From NCBI GenBank assembly GCA_002898135.1, contig BDTQ01000206.1:1-6344 (forward strand): 6,344 nt of DNA. The letters are read 5' to 3'. The notes below the pieces were generated by a model that saw nothing but the letters and a program-made list of their open reading frames with translations, was not told the origin of the DNA and searched no databases. Both the position numbers and the translations under genes were made by a program. Shown in pieces: positions 1 through 5,438 of this stretch; the first letter of the stretch is position 1; every line of letters begins with the position of its first letter. This DNA comes from a bacterium BMS3Bbin07. Lineage in GTDB: Bacteria; Nitrospirota; Thermodesulfovibrionia; Thermodesulfovibrionales; JdFR-85.

Positions 1-651
1 AGTGAGCCTGCCGAGTGCAGAAAGTTTTTCAGCCTCTATGAGTTTGTGCTGCAACTTTCTCAGTTCGTCGATTGATTTCAGGAGCTCCCTGTTAAGTTTT
101 TCGATCTCTTCCTTGTCCCTTCGCAATTTCTCTGACAGGAGGCCCAGGGGCACGGCTATCAGAAACAGAAAGGATACACGTAAGGAGAATTCGGTCCAGT
201 GCAGGGCTGTGAAATCAAAATTACCGCTAAACATGTAAGTGATGGTTGATATGACGGCAACCCCAAGACCGAAAAGGTATCCATAATAGAAAGAGTGCAG
301 GGCTGTCAGGAGATAAAAGCCGATGAAGAAGCTGCTGTCAAACCCGCCGGAATATTTTGTCAGGAGATAAACAAATGATAGGTCGAAGAGCAGTGAGAGG
401 ACATAGATGGCCCTTTTTTTTTCAAATTTCAGAAATAACAGCAGATAAATCAAAAAACAGTATGCAATAAAGTACTTAAGTATTGAGGAAAATACATGGA
501 TGTTTTCTTCATGTATTTGTGAGAAATTCAGCCAGCCATATCCTCCTCCAAGTACAATAACCCTGAGAATCAGAAAGCCAAGGTCGGAAATTTCCCGTTC
601 CCTTTCAACCACATTCCACTTGTTTCTGAGTATATTGAGGAAGTTCTTCAT
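1..651 (-). CDS. Membrane sensor histidine kinase, N-terminal part (runs off left edge)
   Basis: Reading the minus strand from ATG at 651 gives 217 codons with no stop before the window edge, so the gene is partial. About six hydrophobic segments are seen (roughly residues 24-41, 53-76, 81-98, 107-122, 123-141, 155-173). A charged, heptad-like stretch (about 172-207, rich in E/K/L) follows, ending in LIEAEKLSALGRLT. That ending matches the start of the HisKA dimerisation helix, where the phospho-accepting histidine usually comes within about ten residues, here off the edge. The motif YSGGFDSSFF near residue 100 resembles the small-Gly-Gly-x-x-S-x-F-F signature in other membrane-sensor kinases. 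It would be an inner-membrane two-component sensor; its signal and response regulator are unknown. AAGGA lies 3 bases before the start. A run of nine A's encodes part of E-K-K-R (77-80). Catalytic residues are not visible, so kinase identity rests on the linker and HisKA start. Confidence 0.8.
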   Translation of the reverse strand, partial: MKNFLNILRNKWNVVEREREISDLGFLILRVIVLGGGYGWLNFSQIHEENIHVFSSILKYFIAYCFLIYLLLFLKFEKKRAIYVLSLLFDLSFVYLLTKYSGGFDSSFFIGFYLLTALHSFYYGYLFGLGVAVISTITYMFSGNFDFTALHWTEFSLRVSFLFLIAVPLGLLSEKLRRDKEEIEKLNRELLKSIDELRKLQHKLIEAEKLSALGRLT

Positions 652-664
652 GTATCCTTCGTCA

Positions 665-688
665 CTATATTGCTATATTGAACAATAT
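665..688. repeat. Tandem 8-bp repeat with inverted half, upstream of kinase gene
   Basis: CTATATTG occurs twice head to tail (665-672 and 673-680). It is followed two bases later by CAATAT (683-688), the inverse of TATTG plus one base. The element lies 13-37 bases before the kinase start codon and would be in its 5' leader or promoter. It could be a regulator binding site or a small hairpin. No known operator is recognised. Confidence 0.35.
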
Positions 689-717
689 CATTTTATCAGG
701 ATATATTCCAAATTACT

Positions 718-747
718 ATTTTACAACAAACCTTTCTTTTTAACCAA
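718..747 (-). promoter_or_regulatory. Possible promoter for the histidine kinase gene
   Basis: On the minus strand, TTGGTT (complement of 742-747) and TAAAAT (complement of 718-723) are separated by 18 bases and lie about 67 bases upstream of the kinase ATG. This is a moderate match to a sigma70-type promoter in an AT-rich stretch, where chance matches are common. The -35 element overlaps the near-palindrome CCAAACGTTGG (744-754), which could be an operator. The call is weak. Confidence 0.25.
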
Positions 748-820
748 ACGTTGGCTGTATCCAGATTCTCCATGTCAGCCTGACGGGGGGTGTTTTTGTT
801 CTGTGGTGGCGGGTTTTCAA

Positions 821-850
821 TTGCCAAAAGCCTCACCTAAAGACTATAAT
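821..850 (+). promoter_or_regulatory. Strong sigma70-type promoter of nadE
   Basis: TTGCCA (821-826) and a perfect TATAAT (845-850) are separated by 18 bases. The nadE ATG is at 861, only ten bases after the -10 hexamer. A transcript starting at the usual distance (for example A858) would have a leader of about three bases or none. No Shine-Dalgarno sequence is seen at a usable distance from the ATG; the bases before it are TTTCCAGG. Both observations together favour a leaderless or near-leaderless nadE message. Confidence 0.6.
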
Positions 851-860
851 TATTTCCAGG

Positions 861-2588
861 ATGAAAACTTTAAGACTGGCCCTTGCACAGATTAATACCA
901 CTGTTGGTGACCTTGAGGGTAACACCGGGAAAATTGTCCGTAATATTCAGAAGGCAGGGGAGGCTGGAGCGGATATAGTGGCTTTTCCAGAGATGGCCGT
1001 TACGGGTTATCCTCCCGAGGACCTTCTGCTGAAACCCAAATTTATTGATGATAACCTGTCTGCCCTTGACGAGATAAGGAGTTCAGTCGGGGATATAGTG
1101 GCTGTTGTGGGTTTTGTTGACAGGACATCCGATATTTATAATTCCGCCGCTATTGTACACAATAAAGAGGTTGTCCATGTATATCACAAGATGTATCTTC
1201 CGAATTACAGTGTTTTCGACGAGATGAGATATTTTCAGGCTGGTGACGAATACCCGGTCTACAAGCTCGGTGATGCCCTTGTGGGGGTCAATATCTGCGA
1301 GGACATATGGTATCCTGACGGTCCTGCAAGGACGCAGGCACTTGCAGGCGCAGAGGTTATAGTGAATATCAATGCCTCACCGTATCATATTGGCAAGGCA
1401 TGTTTCAGAGAAAAAATGCTCTCAACAAGGGCCTCGGACAGCTCTGTAATCATTGCATATCTGAATATGATTGGTGGGCAGGATGAACTCGTCTTTGATG
1501 GTCATAGCCTGATATTTGATGAGTGCGGAAACCTGCTCTTCAGGGGGAGGCAGTTCGACGAGGAATTGATAATAATAGACCTGAACCTCGATGCCGTATT
1601 CATGAGGAGACTTCATGATCCGAGAAGGCGTCAGGAGGCATTTGCCCTCCACGAGGATACCGTCTCTATCATGCCTGTACATGACAGGGTTATACAGAGG
1701 AGCGTGAAGTACAAATATAGCCCGTCATTGCCTTGCAGCGAGATCGAAGAGGTCTATTCTGCACTTGTTCTTGGTACAGGGGATTATGTGCGGAAGAACG
1801 GTTTTGAAAACGTGGTGATAGGTCTGAGCGGGGGGATAGATTCTTCCCTTGTGGCAACAATCGCAGTGGATGCCTTGGGGAAGGAAAGGGTAAAAGGATT
1901 GTTTATGCCCTCACCTTATACTTCCGGGGAAAGCAGGGAGGATGTTTTCAAGCTCGCAGGAAACCTTGGCATAGAGATGTCGGAGATCCCGATAGACGAA
2001 ATATTTCAGTCTTACCTCAAATCACTCAGCGCTTTTTTTAAAGACATGCCCCCTAATGTCGCAGAAGAGAACATTCAGGCAAGGATAAGGGGGAACCTCC
2101 TCATGGCCATGTCCAACAAGTTTGGATGGCTTGTCCTGACAACAGGGAATAAGTCGGAGATGTCTGTTGGTTATGCAACACTTTACGGTGACATGGCGGG
2201 CGGATTTGCAATAATAAAGGATGTCCCGAAGACCATTGTCTATAAACTGTCGAAGTTGATAAATGAGAAGGCTGGAAAGGCACTTATCCCCGAGAGGGTG
2301 TTGTGGAAGGAGCCGTCGGCTGAATTAAGGCCTGAGCAGAAGGACACGGATAGCCTTCCTGCATACGAGGTGCTTGACCCTATCCTTAAGGCCTACATTG
2401 AGGAAGACAGGAGTTTTGACGAGATTATAAACCTTGGCTGCGAGGTGGAGTGTACAAAGAGGGTTATTGATATGATTGACAGGAGTGAATATAAGCGGCG
2501 GCAGGCGCCTCCGGGCATAAAGATTACCCCAAGGGCCTTTGGCCGTGACAGACGGTTTCCCATCACGAATAAATACAGGAGCTACTGA
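861..2588 (+). CDS. nadE: Glutamine-dependent NAD+ synthetase
   Basis: This enzyme makes NAD+ from nicotinic acid adenine dinucleotide, ATP and glutamine (EC 6.3.5.1), the last step of NAD biosynthesis, in the cytosol. The 575-residue protein has both family domains. An N-terminal nitrilase-type glutaminase (about 1-265) carries the Glu-Lys-Cys triad: E44 in FPE, K110 in YHKMYLP, and C146 in NICEDIW. A C-terminal adenylating synthetase (about 290-575) has the PP-loop SGGIDSS at 323-329, TTGNKSE at 427-433, and the family-typical KEPSAELRP near 483-491. Length is normal for the two-domain bacterial form. The ATG start puts the conserved LRLALAQINTTVGD at the very N terminus, as in homologues, although no clear ribosome binding site precedes it. 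The stop overlaps the next start by one base, so downstream translation is probably coupled. All key residues are intact. Confidence 0.97.
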   Translation: MKTLRLALAQINTTVGDLEGNTGKIVRNIQKAGEAGADIVAFPEMAVTGYPPEDLLLKPKFIDDNLSALDEIRSSVGDIVAVVGFVDRTSDIYNSAAIVHNKEVVHVYHKMYLPNYSVFDEMRYFQAGDEYPVYKLGDALVGVNICEDIWYPDGPARTQALAGAEVIVNINASPYHIGKACFREKMLSTRASDSSVIIAYLNMIGGQDELVFDGHSLIFDECGNLLFRGRQFDEELIIIDLNLDAVFMRRLHDPRRRQEAFALHEDTVSIMPVHDRVIQRSVKYKYSPSLPCSEIEEVYSALVLGTGDYVRKNGFENVVIGLSGGIDSSLVATIAVDALGKERVKGLFMPSPYTSGESREDVFKLAGNLGIEMSEIPIDEIFQSYLKSLSAFFKDMPPNVAEENIQARIRGNLLMAMSNKFGWLVLTTGNKSEMSVGYATLYGDMAGGFAIIKDVPKTIVYKLSKLINEKAGKALIPERVLWKEPSAELRPEQKDTDSLPAYEVLDPILKAYIEEDRSFDEIINLGCEVECTKRVIDMIDRSEYKRRQAPPGIKITPRAFGRDRRFPITNKYRSY

Positions 2589-2923
2589 TGGCAGATATTG
2601 AAACTTGCAGGTTTAAAATCCCGGATTTCAGGTTTCTGCTCTTTTTTATCGTTTTGATCTTCTTCTTCTCCGGGTGCAGCCGGACCAGCTCTGACTCAAA
2701 GGGCCCCTTTACCAAAACCGCCAATCCCGAGATTATCCAGCTTACGCCAAAAAAGCCTGTCAGGATTGTCCTGAAGAGGACGTCGAGGGGTGATTATACA
2801 TGGGAGCTGAGAGGGGATGATGCCGGGAATATAATCAGTGCAGACAGGAGATTAAGGAGATATTTGTCTGAGAATGACAGTGATGAAAAAGGAGAGGCTA
2901 AAGCGAGCCGTTTACAGAAATAA
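2588..2923 (+). CDS. Small predicted lipoprotein, function unknown
   Basis: This 111-residue protein has a basic N-terminal region (R8, K10, R15), a hydrophobic core (about 16-27) and the lipobox-like FSGC with the cysteine at position 30, suggesting cleavage by signal peptidase II and lipid attachment. Phe at the -3 position is not canonical, so lipidation is likely but not certain. The mature part is about 80 residues: a Ser-rich linker, a short segment (about 52-78; KPVRIVLKR then YTWELRGDDAG) that may form strands, and a charged tail after RRLRRYL. No known domain is recognised. The start ATG shares its A with the nadE stop (TGATG), and AGGAG (2577-2581) sits six bases before it, so it should be translationally coupled to nadE. 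Its link to NAD metabolism, if any, is only positional. Confidence 0.8.
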   Translation: MADIETCRFKIPDFRFLLFFIVLIFFFSGCSRTSSDSKGPFTKTANPEIIQLTPKKPVRIVLKRTSRGDYTWELRGDDAGNIISADRRLRRYLSENDSDEKGEAKASRLQK

Positions 2924-2930
2924 ACATTTG

Positions 2931-2938
2931 AAGGAGGG
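2931..2938 (+). promoter_or_regulatory. Strong Shine-Dalgarno site for the ferritin-like gene
   Basis: AAGGAGGG lies seven bases before the ATG at 2946. It is the strongest ribosome binding site in the window and fixes that start. It contrasts with nadE, the first gene of the same group, which has none. Confidence 0.8.
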
Positions 2939-2945
2939 ATAGGTT

Positions 2946-3428
2946 ATGGAAAAAGGTGGTTTTTCCGTCAGGGAAGTTGTTGAGCAGGCTGTAAGGACTG
3001 AAAAACTGGGGTATGATTTTTATTCCTCTATGGCTGAAAGGTTTAAAGACAGGGTGGAACTCAGAGACCTCTTTGAAACCCTTGCCAAAAAGGAACAGAT
3101 ACACGAAGAGAGGTTTAAAAAGCTGGAGGAGAGTGTTAGTGATGAGGAGCCCGAGGGGTGGGAGGATGTCTCCGAGTATATGCGGGCCTTTGTGGAGTCG
3201 GGGCTCTTTCTCGGAACAGACAAGGCCCTTTCAAGGATGAAGGAAATACAGAGTGTGCAGGATGCGGTTGAATTTGCCCTGGCCTTTGAAAAGGAAACCC
3301 TGCTGTATTTTCTTGGTTTGAAAAAGGCGGTTGCCGATATGGAAAAAGGGATTGTTGACGCAATAATAGATGAGGAGCAGAGCCATATTGCGTGGCTGAA
3401 CAGGTTTAAGGACAGATTTTTAAAGTAA
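2946..3428 (+). CDS. Ferritin-like di-iron protein (rubrerythrin-type four-helix domain)
   Basis: This 160-residue protein looks like a stand-alone rubrerythrin-type erythrin domain. The expected four-helix carboxylate/histidine ligand pattern is visible: E19 in helix 1 (TEKLGYDFY), E50-x-x-H53 (KKEQIHEE), a glutamate around 115-117 (FEKETLLYF) in helix 3, and E144-x-x-H147 (EEQSHIAW) in helix 4. There is no C-terminal rubredoxin domain (no CxxC pairs), so it is not a classic rubrerythrin. Relatives are proposed to act in peroxide reduction or iron handling in anaerobes and microaerophiles; the exact reaction here cannot be read from sequence. It starts 22 bases after the lipoprotein gene, behind a very good ribosome binding site, and is probably the last gene of the nadE transcript. 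A repeat-rich gap follows. Confidence 0.88.
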   Translation: MEKGGFSVREVVEQAVRTEKLGYDFYSSMAERFKDRVELRDLFETLAKKEQIHEERFKKLEESVSDEEPEGWEDVSEYMRAFVESGLFLGTDKALSRMKEIQSVQDAVEFALAFEKETLLYFLGLKKAVADMEKGIVDAIIDEEQSHIAWLNRFKDRFLK

Positions 3429-3463
3429 ATAATTCAGGATTATTTAAGCGGGACACAGAGTTT

Positions 3464-3593
3464 GAAAAACAGAAATCAAGACTGCATTGGCCGCAGATTT
3501 TCGCAGATAAACGCAGATATTTAATAAAACTGATTTTAAAATCCTGACAATCTGTGTTTATCTCTGTCCTGACAGTCTTTTTTGCAGTTTTCT
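3464..3593. repeat. Fold-back (imperfect inverted) repeat with 10-bp-phased CGCAGAT units
   Basis: CGCAGAT occurs three times at exactly 10-bp spacing (3492-3498, 3502-3508, 3512-3518). The complementary half has ATCTGTG (3550-3556) and ATCTCTG (3560-3566), again 10 bp apart. The arms 3502-3518 and 3550-3566 match at 14 of 17 positions as inverted repeats. At the centre is the perfect 12-bp palindrome GATTTTAAAATC (3532-3543). Further out, GACTG (3480-3484) pairs with CAGTC (3573-3577), and the flanking 21-mers 3464-3484 and 3573-3593 match at 15 of 21. The left arm carries one extra 10-bp unit. No ORF of its own is apparent. It resembles, from memory, CGCAGAT-rich interspersed repeats of environmental bacterial genomes; a non-autonomous fold-back element or recurring intergenic repeat is the best description. 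Confidence 0.65.
3564..3583 (+). terminator. Possible rho-independent terminator at the end of the fold-back repeat
   Basis: CTGTC and GACAG (3564-3575) can pair around a two-base loop, and TC plus six T's follow (3576-3583). More plausibly the larger fold (GACTG 3480-3484 with CAGTC 3573-3577, enclosing the CGCAGAT arms) forms the stem just before the T-run. It would end the nadE-lipoprotein-ferritin transcript. The stem is imperfect, so strength is uncertain. Confidence 0.35.
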
Positions 3594-3631
3594 GTCTTGT
3601 CTTTTCTCTGAGTGGCCGAAAACTTGATAAA

Positions 3632-4467
3632 ATGAATGGTATACTCTATATAGTTGCAACACCGATAGGAAACCTTGAGGATATAACTTTAAGGGCCTTG
3701 AGGATATTAAAAGAGGTTGATGTTATAGCGGCAGAGGATACAAGGCATACAAGAAAACTGCTCAGCCGTTACGGCATATCAAAGAAACTCATCAGTTACT
3801 GGGGTGCCAGGGAGAAGGCAAGGTCGGAAGCAGTGATTGCAAGGCTCAAGGAGGGTCAGGATGTTGCCCTTGTTACAGATTCAGGGACCCCCGGTATCTC
3901 CGATCCAGGTGAGGTGGTGATAGAGAGGCAATAGCTGAGGGGTTGAATGTTATTGCGGTGCCGGGTCCTTCCGCTATAATTGCAGCCCTTTCAATATCAG
4001 GGATAACCGCAAGGGAGTTTGTATATCCAGGGTTCCTGCCGCCGAAACATAATATGAGGGTGAAGATGCTTGAGGAACTCAGGCTTGAACACAGGACCAT
4101 TGTATTTTACGAGGCCCCGCACAGATTACTGGACTCGTTAAGCGATATTTATGATGTATTTGGAGACAGGTACTGTGCCGTCTGTCATGAATTGACCAAA
4201 TTAAATGAAGAAGTATTGAGGGGCAGATTGTCCGTGTTGATCGGTGAACTTCAACAGAAGGTTATCGCAGGTGAGTATGTGTTGGTGCTTGAGGGTAAAG
4301 CAGTGGAGGGCATTACAGTGGAAGACGCTATCCCTGAGGTCTGGGGATTGATGAAGAAGGGGTTGCGGCGAAAAGAAGCTGCAAGGATGATATCGCAACA
4401 GTATGGCCTGAGCCAGAAAGCCCTTTATGACAAGAGTTTGAAGCAGGAAGAGAGAGATGAAGCTTAA
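3632..4467 (+). pseudogene. rsmI: 16S rRNA (cytidine-1402 2'-O)-methyltransferase, frameshifted
   Basis: RsmI uses S-adenosylmethionine to methylate the 2'-O of C1402 in the ribosomal P site. Two ORFs carry one protein: residues 1-99 (3632-3928) with VATPIGNLEDITLRAL, AEDTRHT and TDSGTPGISDPG, then TAG at 3932. The second frame, entered at 3928, continues AIAEGLNVIAVPGPSA and carries GFLPPK, YEAPHR and ELTKLNEEVLRG up to TAA at 4467. Joined, the product is about 278 residues, near the usual 280-290. The missing base fits loss of one G at 3927-3928 (GAGAGGCAATAG for GAGAGGGCAATAG). The start at 3632 is chosen because MNGILYIVATPIGN aligns with the family N terminus; it lacks a clear ribosome binding site. 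Either a true loss of function or a sequencing error explains the break. No canonical slippery heptamer is present, so programmed frameshifting is unlikely. Confidence 0.88.
3926..3934 (+). other. Site of the rsmI frameshift and premature TAG
   Basis: The first frame reads GAG AGG CAA TAG and stops at 3934. Stepping back one base at G3928 gives AGG GCA ATA GCT GAG GGG, which restores the conserved continuation into VPGPSA. The lesion therefore lies within one or two codons of 3928 and is equivalent to a single missing base in a G-run. Confidence 0.85.
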
Positions 4468-4705
4468 CCCACTTGCCCTTGGTGTGGCGCTTGGAATTGT
4501 ATGGGGTGGCGCGCTCTTTTTTACTACCGGGCTCAGTTACTACACGGGGTATGGAAGGCTTTTTCTCCAGGCCCTTGCAGAGTCGATCTATCCCGGTTAT
4601 TCAATCACACCGGCCGGCACTTTTATCGGCTTTGTCTATGGTTTTCTGGATGGCCTGGTAAGTGGTTATCTGATTGGATGGATCTACAATAAAATTATTC
4701 GTTAA
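4457..4705 (+). CDS. Small glycine-rich membrane protein (family often annotated as bacteriophage holin)
   Basis: This 82-residue protein has a first membrane helix at about 7-27 (LALGVALGIVWGGALFF), an amphipathic middle with YPGYSITPAGT (45-55), and a second helix at about 55-78 dense in small residues (GFVYGFLDGLVSGYLIGWIYN). From memory, chromosomal proteins of this length and pattern (start MKLN, YxGYxxxxxGxxxG, FxDGxxxGxxxxWxYN) are labelled holin-like in databases, but nothing phage-like surrounds it and lysis is not implied. The ATG overlaps the rsmI end by 11 bases, with AGGAAG (4444-4449) seven bases upstream, so it should be co-translated with rsmI. purN follows after 24 bases. Function unknown. 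Confidence 0.75.
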   Translation: MKLNPLALGVALGIVWGGALFFTTGLSYYTGYGRLFLQALAESIYPGYSITPAGTFIGFVYGFLDGLVSGYLIGWIYNKIIR

Positions 4706-4717
4706 GACTTTTGCTCC

Positions 4718-4723
4718 GGGGTG
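4718..4723 (+). promoter_or_regulatory. Ribosome binding site that sets the purN start
   Basis: GGGGTG lies six bases before ATG at 4730. It makes that ATG a better start than the in-frame GTG at 4721, which is part of this same site and has no ribosome binding site of its own. Confidence 0.6.
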
Positions 4724-4729
4724 TTATCC

Positions 4730-5386
4730 ATGTTGAAAATAGGTGTGCTTGCATCAGGAAGGGGTTCAAATTTTCAGGCAATAATCAATGCCGTCAAAAC
4801 GGGGTATCTGAAAGCAAGAGTTGAGGTCCTTATCACGGACAATTCCGCTGCTTATGCAATAAAGCGGGCAGATGACAACGGAATTGCCGGTCTTGTTATG
4901 AGGCCTGCGGATTATGCTTCGCCTGATACTTATTATGAGGCTGTTGCGGATGAACTGGTAAAAAGGGGTGTGGGACTTGTTGTGCTGGCAGGCTTTATGC
5001 GGGTTGTAAGAAAACCTCTTATTGATCTGTTTCCAATGAGCATAATGAACATCCATCCAGCGCTGCTCCCGTCCTTTCCGGGACTCCACGCCCAGAGACA
5101 GGCGATCAGTTATGGCGTCAAGATTTCCGGTTGCACCGTCCATTTTGTTGATGAAGGTATGGATACAGGGCCTGTCATAATTCAGGCTGCGGTTCCCGTC
5201 TATTGCGATGACACGGAGGAGAGCCTTTCAGAGAGAATATTGGAATATGAGCACCGGATATTTCCTTATGCAATAAGGTTGTTTGCAGAGGGGAGGCTTG
5301 AGGTGAAAGGGCGGGTAGTAAGAATCCAGGGGCAGGTTAAGGATAAGGATGTTGTTGTTAACCCACCCTTGGCAAAGGGAGATTAA
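4730..5386 (+). CDS. purN: Phosphoribosylglycinamide (GAR) formyltransferase
   Basis: PurN transfers the formyl group of 10-formyltetrahydrofolate to GAR, the third step of purine synthesis, in the cytosol. From ATG 4730 the protein is 218 residues. The N-terminal phosphate-binding GRGSN is at 10-14. The catalytic Asn-His-Asp set is present: N107 and H109 in MNIHPALLPSFPG, and D145 in DEGMDTGPVI. HAQRQAI (120-126) is also family-typical. The start is chosen because MLKIGVLASGRGSN matches the usual N terminus; GTG at 4721 would add three residues. About the last 18 residues (after RVVRIQ) go beyond the conserved fold and end NPPLAKGD, encoded over a short inverted repeat, so the tail is probably a late addition. 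The gene follows the small membrane protein by 24 bases and is likely transcribed with rsmI. Confidence 0.96.
   Translation: MLKIGVLASGRGSNFQAIINAVKTGYLKARVEVLITDNSAAYAIKRADDNGIAGLVMRPADYASPDTYYEAVADELVKRGVGLVVLAGFMRVVRKPLIDLFPMSIMNIHPALLPSFPGLHAQRQAISYGVKISGCTVHFVDEGMDTGPVIIQAAVPVYCDDTEESLSERILEYEHRIFPYAIRLFAEGRLEVKGRVVRIQGQVKDKDVVVNPPLAKGD
5362..5383. repeat. Short hairpin repeat forming the purN 3' end
   Basis: CCCTT (5366-5370) and AAGGG (5375-5379) are inverted around GGCA, inside CCCACCCTTGGCAAAGGGAG. This resembles, from memory, a dispersed repeat of the form CCTCCCTTTGCCAAGGGAGG that gives translated tails like NPPL-x-KGG in many bacterial proteins. Here it supplies the last purN codons and lies close to the convergent ABC exporter gene. 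No T-run follows directly, so it is not called a terminator. Confidence 0.45.
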
Positions 5387-5438
5387 GCGGGATTTTTAAA
5401 ATACTCACTTAATGATGGAAGATATTTGAGAAGGGTTT

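Noticed and set aside
2..238. Plus-strand open frame of 78 codons, Ser-rich
   Set aside because: It lies antisense to the histidine kinase coding frame and its Ser/Leu-rich composition is what the complement of that gene produces.
500..895. Plus-strand open frame of 131 codons crossing the intergenic region into nadE
   Set aside because: It overlaps the start of the kinase on the opposite strand and the nadE start in another frame, lacks a ribosome binding site and shows no domain-like pattern.
3444..3453. TTAAGCGGGA also found at 5383-5392, each just after or at a gene end
   Set aside because: A single 10-mer pair with no shared flanks or structure is weak; probably coincidence.
3480..3577. 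CRISPR-like array from the repeated CGCAGAT units
   Set aside because: Units are 7 bp at 10-bp spacing, too short for repeats and spacers, and no cas gene is present.
3926..3934. Programmed -1 frameshifting in rsmI
   Set aside because: No X-XXY-YYZ heptamer or clear downstream pseudoknot is seen, and RsmI is not known to need recoding; a deletion or sequencing error is simpler.
4457..4705. Evidence of a prophage remnant from the holin-like gene
   Set aside because: No endolysin, integrase, structural gene or attachment-like repeat lies nearby, and the gene is embedded between rsmI and purN.
4766..5143. Minus-strand open frame of 125 codons inside purN
   Set aside because: It is fully antisense to the strongly conserved purN frame and has no recognisable protein features.
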